From positions 145,890,556 through 145,954,555 of the forward strand of contig NC_073746.1 of the NCBI RefSeq assembly GCF_029784135.1: 64,000 bases of DNA. Reading direction: 5' to 3'. The position numbers were made by a program, and so were the translations under genes. Below, piece after piece: positions 34,245 through 44,710 of this stretch (position 1 is the stretch's first letter; each line of letters starts with the position of its first letter). The DNA is from Toxorhynchites rutilus septentrionalis (taxonomy: Eukaryota > Arthropoda > Insecta > Diptera > Culicidae). The notes beneath the pieces were generated by a model. The model ran no database searches. It was not told the DNA's origin and saw only the letters and a program-made list of their open reading frames with translations.

Positions 34245-34345
34245 ACGCGTCACCTCTGGGTATGTGTGTGTGTATAGAATGAGCATCGCGCATCACACAA
34301 GTGGGAAGAGATGTTTAGTATCCGAATTCTGCGCCGGGTACATTT
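34245..34345 (+). repeat. Dispersed repeat R, short fragment
   Basis: GTGTGTGTATAGAATGAGCA and GATGTTTAGTATCCGA match the end of the copy at 56399-57095. Confidence 0.6.
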
Positions 34346-35089
34346 TGCGCTGTCGTGTTTATGAATTTTGTTCACTTCACACCAAGAGAGAATACGTGTT
34401 TGCTTTGAACGCGCGCTGCGAATGCTGTCTGAACCCTGACTACAGGTTACAGGTAAATTAAATTTATATAGCTTGTTTCAAAGAGCAAACCATAAGCAAT
34501 CTAAATTGCCTAGTTTTGTAATTTTTCGACATCTACAAGAGTATTTAACTTATTTTCCGTACAGGTAAAAAATCTAACTTTTCCTGTTTTTATGCATTGA
34601 AAACACAAAACGGATACAAAACGCTAGAATGAAGGGAGCAGGAAAAAGGTCACCATATAACCAAAATGTCAGTGTAGTGACACCATTCATTTGACACTAC
34701 TAAAAATTCGTTAGGTAGTGCCATTCTCGAGATCCAAGGGGTGGTCGGTTCAGGGCCACCGGTCGGATTTCGGAAACCTTCCCCTACATATTTGAACTAT
34801 ACATATAAGCAGAAACAGATTTGCCCGCAATTGTTCGGGGTGTATGGTTGTATTTCTATCGATAAAATGTGGGACATGAAGTGCGAAAATTCGTGTATCA
34901 ATTCCGATAAGCGAAAATGTCAGTCATTTGTTGTTGTGTGCCGCAATGCTGACTAATTTTAGACGTAAGCGATTGTAAACATTTTGAAGTGAATACTAGT
35001 ATTATCAGGAATTGAAAACCAATGCATTATTGGGTCTTCATTGGTATGGTTTTGACTTTGATTCCAATCGATGATTGAGTTTATTTTAA
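34346..35089. other. No recognisable gene
   Basis: Short frames only. No matches to other parts of the window were noticed. Confidence 0.45.
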
Positions 35090-35503
35090 GCTCATTAGCA
35101 TTTTAGTTGTAATAGAGTCGAATTTTAATCGTGTACATGTCACATGTTTATCATATCTATAATAAGCACATTACACAGTTGTCATTTTTCGCCGTTAGAG
35201 TGTTCCCTTCTATACCAGTGCATGGTACACATTTACACAGTAGCCAGACAGCGGAGACAGTTGATTGATTATTGTTGAGTTATTTATAGAACAGCAGCCC
35301 GATGTGTCTTGCAAGAGCAGAGCAGTTGTATGGATTAATCGACCTTATTTCGACCGTGGATCGATCTCCATTGTTGATGATTGTTGCGTGGACGTAGTTA
35401 TTCTGTAACAACACAAAGATGGTCAATGAGGGCCCTGAGTTTTGAGCTCACGATCGATCGCTTACTAGGGGAACGCGCAACCAATGTGGCTACGGAGACC
35501 CCC
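35090..35503 (-). mobile_element. tRNA-derived SINE, copy 2
   Basis: Minus-strand copy of the SINE at 22014-22489: head GGGGGTCTCCGTAGCCACAT at 35503, B-box region with GAGCTCAAAACTC-type wording (already changed from GTTCAAAAC), and tail ending near TTAAAATAAA. No A-run or target duplication remains, so it is older than copy 1. Confidence 0.88.
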
Positions 35504-37673
35504 GGAATTGCTCTATGTAAGTGATTGAATAACTAATAAAAATAATTTCACCTGAAGCACTTTTCGACAAAAGTTTCTACATAATCTGTGGAACGTTTGT
35601 TAGTTGGACTTATTCCAGTTTGCGGATGGCATCACAACGATGCCATTAGTATCTGGAATCAAGTAAGTTGAGGAGTAAGTTGAGCATCTTTTTTATTATA
35701 GTTAGGTTATGTATATCCGGATTGTTTTGTTATTTTTCTGAGTGAAAAAGGCGAGCACAATGTAGACAATGGGTTGTCTACTTAATGTACTTCAAAATGA
35801 TTTTTTCCCTTTACATTAAAATAATAATTCTTCAAATGATGATCACTAGGAAAACCTTTTCTTCATCTCCACTTGTGAGTCTTTTGGGAGTACATATTGA
35901 CGTACTTGTTTTATTTTTATTTTCGATTGAATGATCTCTTATTGCAACGTATTGTTATACAATGGTTTTTATGCCATATCTAACGAATCAACGAAAAACA
36001 TGGTACGATTTTCTGCCTCAATTTCATGTTGCCAAAAACGAGTCGTATATTTGTTTTTGAAATACGAAGAGAATACCGTTTCGAATCTTCGTATTTGTTG
36101 GGCTTATTTGCCGAGTGCTAAATAACCACACCATTTCGTACAACAGTGTTCTAGTATGATAGTTCATACAACTCACGTAGACTAATGTTCATAAAAAATA
36201 CTTCCTATTCAGCTTGCTGTTCTTCCCAATGCTATCCATTAAATCGTGTATTCAGCTTTACAGTCACTCTCAGCCTCTCTGTTATACCGAATCTCCTCCA
36301 ACATTCTTCAAACATCCTTTCGACAAGTCAAGCAGCCGTGAAGCTCGAGAATGTGTACGAATTACTTTGACAACCCTCACATGACAATGTGAGGCACGCA
36401 TTGTTGGCAAGTGTAAAAAGTACGATGGCACGTTGCCTCTGTGGTTTGGTTTATAAATCCCCTTTACATCGGTGGCTGGAGCTGGGGGAAACCTTTCTTT
36501 GGACAACGCTAATAGCTGTTGCAAAACAAATTCACAAACCGGAAAGTGTTAAACTTTTGGCAGCATTCCACATTTCATACCGCATCCTAGCAGTTGGTGG
36601 CTAAGGGGAGGAGTAATGGGGGTAATATGTAGATTTGCTTATTGAACGCTGAGTTGTAGTCTGAGCGTTAATATTGCTGCTGCAATTGAACAACTCTGTC
36701 TTGCTCACAAGAAAGTATATTGTTAGTGCCGGAACAGCTGGTGTTTGATGTTCACAATCTAGCGAAATTGGATCCAATTGATTTGCATGGTTGTGTACTT
36801 TTTGGTATTATGGAAATGTGTACACGACGATCCTCTAGGGCTGTTAGTGGACGACAAACTGTGGAACAGCACACGACGTATTCAAAGATTGTTTCAATGT
36901 ATCAGGTATCATGAAAATAATTGTTTTTCTACGTTACCCATACCGGTCACATTCAAGTTGAGCAAGTCGCATATATTCCTACAGAATTGGCAGATATTTA
37001 AGTAGTCTTTCCGCCTCTATAATTATGTTCCGTTCAAGCTGAGAACTGGTATTTAGTGAAATTATAACTGAGTAATATTTGTAACATATGTAACCAAAAC
37101 CGACGTTTGTGAACAATAATACGTAATAATACATGGCTGACAGCTTGTTGTAAAATAATAGATAGTGGATTTTCTAGCAAATAGAGATTAAAAAGTGTGC
37201 AGTAGAATTTCTATTATTCATGTTACCCTGCCTGAATATAAAAGGAAAGTAGAAGTTTACCACAATCAACCAACGACTGCTCCATTAAAACAGTCGCTCT
37301 ACATGGAGATGTACCGTTTTGTCTCATATTTCGCACACTTAAGCTTTGATGGCCATTGAACAGTGTCTTATTACTCAAAATGGTACTTTTTCGCGAAATC
37401 AATTTAATTGTTGGGTACAATAGAGCCTTCTTTTTCAATCGACTGCAATAAAATTGATTTACAAATACATATTCATAGTAAAAAACTAAAAAAAAGTTTA
37501 ACCACATTTGTCTCAAATTCACGAATACCTCTTTTGCCTCTGACTCACATTCCGAACACTTTTGTCTCAAATTCCGAACATCGAAAATGCCTTTTCAAAA
37601 AAAATCATGACTTTTGAACTACTGGACTGGATCGATATATCAAAAATGCTATACTCACAAAAATTTGTTTTTG
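35504..37673. other. Long stretch without recognisable genes
   Basis: Frames up to about 80 codons on both strands in 36280-37000 were considered. None contains a recognised motif or continues across a plausible splice site. Confidence 0.4.
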
Positions 37674-37675
37674 TA

Positions 37676-38973
37676 AAGGATGTGTCACATCTAATTGCAT
37701 CACGAAAAAAACGCTGTAGAAATTCGCCATGTAGACCGATCTTTTTGAAAATTTTAGACAGTAAAATAAAAACTATTAAACAACTTTTGGCCTTTTCTTT
37801 TTATTCATACTTCGAGCCCAAGCCCGTATGCTCGCACCTTCCTCTTTATCCCGTCCAAAAGGTTCTGTACAACGTCAGGTTGTAGTTTTTTTTTGAACAG
37901 AAATCCATTTTCTCTTAAGTCCGCCTCCGATTTGACAACATTTGGGTTCTTCCGGAGGGCCTGCTTCATAATCGCCCAATATTTCTCTATTGGGCGAAGC
38001 TTCGGCGCGTTGGGCGGGTTTATTTCCTTTGGCACGAAGATGACCCCGTTGGCTTCGTACCACTCCAACACGTATTTTGAATAGTGGCACGACGCGAGAT
38101 CCGGCCAGAAGATAGTCGGGCCCTCGTGCTGCTTCAATAGTGGTAGTAAGCGCTTCTGTAGGCACTCCTTAAGGTAAACCTGCCCGTTTACCGTGCCGGT
38201 CATCACGAAGGGGGCGCTCCGCTTTCCGCAAGAGCAGATCGCTTGCCACACCATGTACTTTTTGGCAAACTTGGATAGTTTCTGCTTGCGAATCTCCTCC
38301 GGAACGCTGAATTTATCCTCTGCGGAGAAGAACAACAGGCCCGGCAGCTGACGAAAGTCCGCTTTGACGTAGGTTTCGTCGTCCATTACCAGACAATGCG
38401 GCTTCGTCAGCATTTCGGTGTACAGCTTCCGGGCTCGCGTCTTCCCCACCATGTTTTGCCTTTCGTCGCGGTTAGGAGCTTTCTGAACCTTGTATGTACG
38501 CAGGCCCTCCCGCTGCTTGGTCCGCTGGACGAATGAACTTGACAAATTCAGCTTATTGGCGACATCCCGGACCGAACTTCTCGGATCACGTCTAAACTGC
38601 TTAACTACGCGCTTGTGATCTTTTTCACTGACGGAGCATCCATTTTTGCCGTTCTTCACCTTCCGGTCGATGGTTAGGTTCTCAAAGTATCGTTTTAGTA
38701 CTCTGCTGACCGTGGATTGGACGATTCCCAGCATCTTACCGATGTCCCGATGTGACAACTCCGGATTCTCGAAATGAGTGCCCAGGATTAATTCACGACG
38801 CTCTTTTTCGTTCGACGACATTTTTCCAAATTTACGAAAAATTGACAGTGAAGCATGGCCAACGTGATCTATACACTCTTATCTGATTATAAGCGAAAGC
38901 TGAAGATATAATTCCTAAAAATTTAATTTCTACAGCGTTTTTTCCGTGATGCAATTTGATGTGACACACCCTT
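37676..38973 (-). mobile_element. Complete DD37E (ITmD37E-like) transposon, copy 2
   Basis: 1298 bp bounded by terminal inverted repeats. The left begins AAGGATGTGTCACATCTAAT at 37676. The right, inverted, begins AAGGGTGTGTCACATCAAAT at 38973. They match over more than 40 bp, extending into AACGCTGTAGAAATT. TA dinucleotides flank at 37674-37675 and 38974-38975. The element carries one gene, nearly its full length. Size, TIRs, TA target and D-E spacing fit the ITmD37E group described from mosquitoes. Confidence 0.95.
37805..38821 (-). CDS. DD37E Tc1/mariner-superfamily transposase, open but probably scrambled near its end
   Basis: A 338-residue cut-and-paste transposase. ATG at 38821-38819 (MSSNEKERREL) is the first Met and matches the start of the sister copy. 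Two helix-turn-helix regions (about residues 22-45, LSHRDIGKMLGIVQSTVSRV, and 81-105) should bind the terminal repeats. The catalytic triad is read as D148 (VMDDETY; D147 is possible), D241 (FWPDLASCHY) and E279 (RPIEKYW), with 37 residues between the last two. Against copy 1, one base is missing at about 37916 and one T is extra at about 37886-37894. These cancel, leaving residues about 302-310 (LRENGFLFK) in a wrong frame where copy 1 reads FKRKWISVQ. E274K is another difference. The frame is open, but activity is doubtful. Confidence 0.9.
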   Translation of the reverse strand: MSSNEKERRELILGTHFENPELSHRDIGKMLGIVQSTVSRVLKRYFENLTIDRKVKNGKNGCSVSEKDHKRVVKQFRRDPRSSVRDVANKLNLSSSFVQRTKQREGLRTYKVQKAPNRDERQNMVGKTRARKLYTEMLTKPHCLVMDDETYVKADFRQLPGLLFFSAEDKFSVPEEIRKQKLSKFAKKYMVWQAICSCGKRSAPFVMTGTVNGQVYLKECLQKRLLPLLKQHEGPTIFWPDLASCHYSKYVLEWYEANGVIFVPKEINPPNAPKLRPIEKYWAIMKQALRKNPNVVKSEADLRENGFLFKKKLQPDVVQNLLDGIKRKVRAYGLGLEV

Positions 38974-39669
38974 TAATTATTGATTGTACTTGCTTTTTTA
39001 TGGAAAAAATAACGATGCTCGTTTTTTTTTCTTATCTTTGGTTTTGACTGTCACTTTTTTGCAAATGTCTAATATTATACATTATAGGCTGTATCGATAC
39101 CTGTAAATGATGTCAAAATCAAGCCTATATCCCAAAGAATATCTGTGTTTTCATTATTCAATTATTTATAACATAAAAGATTAGTAAATTTACATTTTAA
39201 AATGAAGTGTTCGTTATTTGAGACAAAACGGTACGCAGAAGGTAAATAAAAGTTCACTTTGTACAGAGCTACCTCGTTACCTGCGGGCGTGCTGTTTGCT
39301 AAATCAGAAAATATGATAATGAGACAAGAAAGCTGTGCTGTGTCTCGACAGACCCCGGTATATCCAGACATGTTAAGGAAACCATTATATTCACATATGG
39401 ATGTGCACGCCGAAAAATAGACTCGGTTTTACCACATTTGTTAATTATTTTTATGAATTTCTTTTTTCTGAAGTAAAGAACAACAAAATTTAATGTTGCC
39501 CGGAACACGGCTGCAAATTTTTTCAATGATCATTTTACATGTATGTTCTACCGAGAATAAACATTCCCGGACTCAAATTCGAAGATCACGTTTATTCATT
39601 TATACGCACCTGTTTGTGAATAATAACGTATCAAACGTCTGAGATTACATTTTGATACACACTCCAAAT

Positions 39670-39752
39670 GCAGCGTGTAGCGTGCAGAACTCACAGCTAC
39701 GGTTTCGCCACTGTTCCGGGGATTCTTTAAAGGCGAGTGGCTTAAGCGCCAC
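39670..39752 (-). repeat. Segment shared with the hAT element at 16587-16680
   Basis: Reads (minus) GGCGCTTAAGCCACTCGCC then CAGTGGCGAAACCGTAGCTG. The TTAA that carries a nested element at 14.7-16.6 kb is uninterrupted here. Confidence 0.65.
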
Positions 39753-40347
39753 CTCTAAGAGGACCACTCGCGCGAGATTTGCCCGGCAAAGGACCAGTGT
39801 TATAACTAGCCTCTGAGAATGGTTGTAGAATCGCTCGAACCGTGACTTTTTCCCCAAATGTTTCCTAATAGCGTTCCTATGACTTTTTGGCCGCCAACAA
39901 AGAGATCTGGAGGAAATCCGCAGATCTACCCGGAGAAAAGAAGGCAATCAACTACCCTGCTGTCCACTTATCACCTCTCGCTTCAGGCGCAAAAGTGAAA
40001 CTCCAACGTAAATCCAAAACATGTAAATTCAACAATTATATTATACCCGATACGAGACTCAAAACGGTTTCTGCAAAAGGAAATTAACACAAATACATGT
40101 ATCTCATATAAACATTCATTCCTAACTATTTAACACAATACTTTCCCAATCCGAATTTTTACCCTAATGTGTTCCTCGTGCGTCTCCATGAATTTGTCAG
40201 TATTGTCTTTATTCTTCCTAAACGTCTTATTTATCTCGGTGGTCGCTGCATCATCATTTACCGTTAAAAAAAAAAAAATACCCACCCACATGCGCATGTT
40301 ATAACGGGTTAGGGTACTCACGGTTTGAATTCAAACTGGCTCTGCCC

Positions 40348-40373
40348 GGAGTGCTGTTATAGCGTAGCACTCC
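40348..40373. other. Inverted repeat, 8-bp stem
   Basis: GGAGTGCT and AGCACTCC separated by 10 bases. Function unknown. Confidence 0.6.
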
Positions 40374-40508
40374 CTTCCGACGGAAATGGCTTTGTCGGGA
40401 ACCTTGACTCCAGATCGTGGGGTCAGCAGTGCGTCACGTTGTCCTCTGCGATGTGCCGAGCCTCGAAGGTTGTGTTTGTTCCCAGGAAAACAACCCTAAA
40501 TAAACCGC

Positions 40509-40528
40509 CGTCGAACGGCTGTTCGACG
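40509..40528. other. Inverted repeat, 8-bp stem with 4-base loop
   Basis: CGTCGAAC-GGCT-GTTCGACG, GC-rich against an AT-rich background. Function unknown. Confidence 0.6.
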
Positions 40529-41220
40529 CTATAAGTTTGGCTTTATGGTTTCAAAGAAAAGCTGTTTTTTTTTACCTTTTGGAGCTTTATTTCAAAGCAC
40601 AGATACTTAACGAAACCTTAATAAATTTGAATTTCTTCGTTAATCCGTTTAACCCAGAAACCACAGAAACCTACTTCAAAAAACACACCGCGACGCGATT
40701 TCAAAATCGCACTCCTGCCTTTTCCACAGATTGGGTCAAAGTGAACGAGCAAAAAGTATTACGGTCGCTTCAAACAATTAACCCTTTCCTCCAGGAGAAC
40801 AATATTTGCCGAAGCAAATAAGGTTCTTTTTGAACCGCGAATTTCCCCAGACCCCCAGTCCTACAGCCAAACAAGTCATAATTGTCCGCTCTTTGTTTCA
40901 AGGTTGAGTCAGCTAATTCTCGCGATTCTTCCACGAAACCTGGCTTCTTCATTTTCCTCGCGCATGAGTGACCACTTAGAGCGTCACTTAAGCTACTCGC
41001 TCTTGTATTGGTGTGGCGGAACATGAGCTTTGCCTCGCTCTTAGATGTTGTGTTGCGTACAACAGCACAACGATTTCATGCAAGTTATGAACATCGTCGT
41101 GTGCAATGATCGACGGAAAAAAGTCCGTTTCATTTGTACTGAGTACTTATGTTTCAGCAGAAGTTTGGCAAGTGTGATTTGAATATTTTAATGATATTAA
41201 CATAATAATTCCACCAACAA

Positions 41221-41221
41221 A

Positions 41222-41253
<32 letters not shown>

Positions 41254-41286
41254 AAATAAATAAATAAATAAATGAAATAAATAAAT
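41221..41286. repeat. (AAAT)n microsatellite
   Basis: About 15 AAAT units with minor interruptions. Confidence 0.9.
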
Positions 41287-42390
41287 CTATCAAAAGTGGG
41301 TGAATAAATATATAAATAAATTAACTAGAAAGTAAGTGTATGTACTACATTGAAAATAATTACATAACACTTAACAGAATATTTACAAGAAATGTTAAAC
41401 ACTACAATACACAAATGTACACCTGTTAAAAGCGTTTTTTGTGAAATTTCGTTCGTTTAGGTCAATCATGATAACACAATTACGTTTTGTCAAACATACC
41501 TAAGCTCGCCTAACTCAACGCTATTCGTTAATCGTCTATCAAAATTCCTGGTTAATGAGCTAGTTATTCGAGTAATCATACTCTCAGTATAACGTAACAG
41601 GTACCTCACATCAATTACAACCATTCCAGAGTTGCAACAGTTCGCAATGAGAAATTACACGAAATAACCGGTAATTATTCCTCATTAGTGTTATCCAGGT
41701 TTTTTTTGTGTCCCAACGCCAAGGATTCGGCAAGTATGGCGGGAAGCTATAAAACATAATAAATACACATCAGTTTGTTGCCCTATTTAAGTCGCACTAA
41801 AAGTTCGACATAAATCCACTGGTAGTCGGGAGAGTTTCCATCCACGAAAGGCTTCCATCCAACCTATGGAATGCCACCTAGTCAGCTAGGCGGTGATACA
41901 TTAGCAGCGGCAGTATGTTTTTTGGGACTTCGAGCTGTTTCCAGTGCTCACGCATTACATTGCACTACACAAAACACGCCCTTCCAACTGCATCGGACTT
42001 GTTTCGTCATGGTCGACATGATGAACTACGAAGCGTGCTTGTACTGAAATATTTATAGTTGCTCGTGCACAACAGCGTTACGTTGAGATATTTATAGGAT
42101 GCTTTTAGGATGCTGAGCTCATAATGATGGGGTTACCCACGAGGGGAAGAGTTATGGTTCACTGAATAGTGTTTAGCTTCAATCAGTTACAATCATCTAT
42201 CTTGTTTAGGTGTCGGAAGTTGAAACGTCGATGAGCGCAATGTTGTTCATTTCATGCTTATTTCGTCTTGTCTCGAATAAAAATTCGATCGTAACTATAA
42301 CTATGTCATATTTAATTTGATAATTGACTCAATATCCTCATCCAAGAAAGCGACTAGATCCTAGGTTCATGAAACTATATAAAATAAACA

Positions 42391-42548
42391 TTTTTTTTTT
42401 GTATCTGTATTATAGTGACTTTCAACTCATTTGGCTGGTTCGTCATTTTTACTTCCATTTTTGGAAGAATGTCGGGAGTGAGAATTGAACTCGTGACCTT
42501 TAGCGTGAGAGCCATGGATGTTATCACTACGCCAGATCGCCTCCACAA
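42391..42548 (-). mobile_element. tRNA-derived SINE, second family
   Basis: Minus strand: GGCGATCTGGCGTAGTGATA (A-box-like), then ACGAGTTCAATTCTCAC (B-box-like GTTCAATTC), a short body and an A-run at 42401-42392. The A- and B-box spacing is that of a tRNA, and the sequence differs from the family at 22014. Confidence 0.7.
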
Positions 42549-42566
42549 AAAAATAAATATATGTAA

Positions 42567-43244
42567 CTAGCTAACCCGGCAAACTTCGTCCCGCCCATTT
42601 ACTTGATTAATTCTCGAGTAATGCAGAAATTTGTGTTTTATTTGTATGGCAGCCACCCCTAAGAGAGGGGGGAGGGGTATCTAACCACCATAGAAACATT
42701 CATTGCACCCTAAAGTTTCCATATGCCTAATTTGGTTTAATTTGCTTGATTAATTCTCGGGTAATGCAAAAATTTGTGTTTCATTTGTACGGCAGCCTCC
42801 TCTAAGAGAGGGGGAAGGAGTATCTTAACACCATAGAAACATTTATTGCATTCTAAAACCTCCACATGCCAAATTTGGTTTCATTTGCTTGATTAATTCT
42901 CGAGTAATGCAGAAATTTGTGTTTCATTTGTATGGCAGCCCCCCCTTTGAGTGGGGGAAGGACTGTCTAACCATCATAGAAACATTTATTGCACCCTAAA
43001 ACTTTCACATGCCAACTTTGGTTTCGTTTGCTTGGTTAATTTCCGAGTAATGCAGAAATTTGTGTTTCATTTGTATGGCAGCCCCCCCTTAGAGAGGGGG
43101 GGAGGGGTCTCAAAATATCACGAAAACCTTCCCCGGCCCCAAAAACCCCTACATACCAATTTTCATGTCGATCGGTTCAGTAGTTTCCGAGTCTATAAGA
43201 ATCAGACAGACAGACAGACATCACTCCATTTTTATATATATAGA
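42567..43244 (-). mobile_element. Helitron-like element D, complete and short
   Basis: Minus strand: TCTATATATATAAAAATGGA at 43244, CTGTCTGTCTG, about four tandem units of about 144 bp, and a GGGCGGGACGAAGTTTGCCG end finishing CTAG at 42567. The preceding base is A and the following is T. It lacks the unique part of elements A and C and consists almost entirely of tandem units plus termini. Confidence 0.7.
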
Positions 43245-44579
43245 TAGATTTAAATATATTTTATTTCGTATTAATATTTGACTCTAATAAACATTCGCTC
43301 TTCGTAAACAAAATCCATACACACAAATTTCATAAGAAAATGATGTGTTCGACGAAAAATTTCGTGGAATGTGAATGAACGAATGGAAGCAGTCAAAACT
43401 GCCAAACAAAATATTCCCTCTTCACAATTTTCCTAAAGTTCATTGTAATTTCAAGTGAATTGACTTTAACATGTTCTGCGTCCTATATTGCTATGGAAAG
43501 TTTATTTCTTCGGAAAGTTCATAGGAGAGGAAACTGCTCCTATGCATCACAAGAATCTCGGTCGTTTGATCAATTTGTGTTCTTCACTTCTCAGAGAGAC
43601 AGGCAAAATAATACTGATATTGGAGAATTTTCTAAATCTAGAATAAAGTCCAAATTAATTTGGGCTTTAAAAAAAGAAAAAGAAAAGAATTTCTATGAAC
43701 AAAAAACTCCGAAGCGCGGGACAGCGAAAAAAGTTTATTAGAGTTGATCTTCTCTAGATTCGTTGCAACAGTTCAACGACTGTTTTCCGGGAAAGAAAAA
43801 ATAATCTTCGTATAACTTAAATAACCGTCTTCCGTGAAGACAATTCGATTATCTCACATCCCAAACCTTCCAAAAACATAAAATTATCATTGCAAACTTC
43901 AGGCTAATGCAACATAATAATCTCCAAACGAAATGCGATGGATAAATCATTGCTGAATATCCTTCCAGTCATACACTTTCAATTTATTGTGCTAATATTG
44001 AATCGACGCTGGTACCAAAAACTAGGGCTGTTCTACCAATCCAAAAGTACAGTACAACCAGCACCTAGTGTTTCATCGTACATTTCCACATTATGCAAAC
44101 GAGAATTGCTTAGGTGTTGAAACGCACAAAGGAATCATAATTCACCCACAGAAAGTTATTAATTGAATTATATTGTTCGCTGCTTTCATAACAAACCTCA
44201 TGATGGTGATGTTATACATTGTCTACATTTGATAATTAGTTCGAACTTTTTTATGAATTGAGGGGAACCGAATAATATCTGAGCAGTTTACATTTGCACA
44301 CTCTAATTATATATTTTTTTCTTTATTTCAATCATAGTTCATGTCGACAAATACACATATTGAGTGGATCGAAAATACGTAGATGATTTTATATTTTATT
44401 ATTTTTTTTTTTTATATTATCTGTTGTTGTAGGGCGTTGTTATTTTTAAATCTCATGGTTATCTTGACACTGATATTCGAGTATAAGGTAGTCATTTGAA
44501 TGAAATAGTATTTCATATCATGCGACTTCGACTTATTGAACAACGTTTTGCAAATCATCGATTGGTGAGAATTTTTGGC
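43245..44579. other. No recognisable gene
   Basis: Frames up to 93 codons (43460-43741, plus) of lysine-rich composition without motifs. Confidence 0.4.
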
Positions 44580-44710
44580 TGTAATTCTCTTCTAAAATAT
44601 TTGGCACGTTTCCTCGCTTATCAAATTTCCTGTCTACTCAACCGTTCGTTAAGCGAGATATCTTTTCCTAGCATTTGGAAGACTCCATCAACTATTCCAA
44701 TTCATGAAAC
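44580..44710 (+). pseudogene. Possible short reverse-transcriptase fragment of a non-LTR element
   Basis: The plus strand reads LLNRSLSEISFPSIWKTPST followed by IPIH. Jockey-type reverse transcriptases carry the pattern FN.SL..G.FP..WK.A...PI.K at this point. Only this block is recognisable, and the flanking frame does not continue the domain, so the call rests on one motif. Confidence 0.4.

Larger units (their letters stand above)
38976..42390. other. Long stretch without recognisable genes
   Basis: Contains the repeat segment at 39670-39752, two hairpins (40348-40373, 40509-40528) and an (AAAT)n run. A minus-strand frame at 39947-39645 (100 codons) overlaps the repeat segment. Region 40320-40560 is less AT-rich and may be an unrecognised element or host exon. 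No domain was seen. Confidence 0.4.

Noticed and set aside
40300..41040. LTR of a retrotransposon suspected from hairpins and locally higher GC
   Set aside because: No second copy, no primer-binding site and no TG...CA boundaries with duplication could be found in the window.
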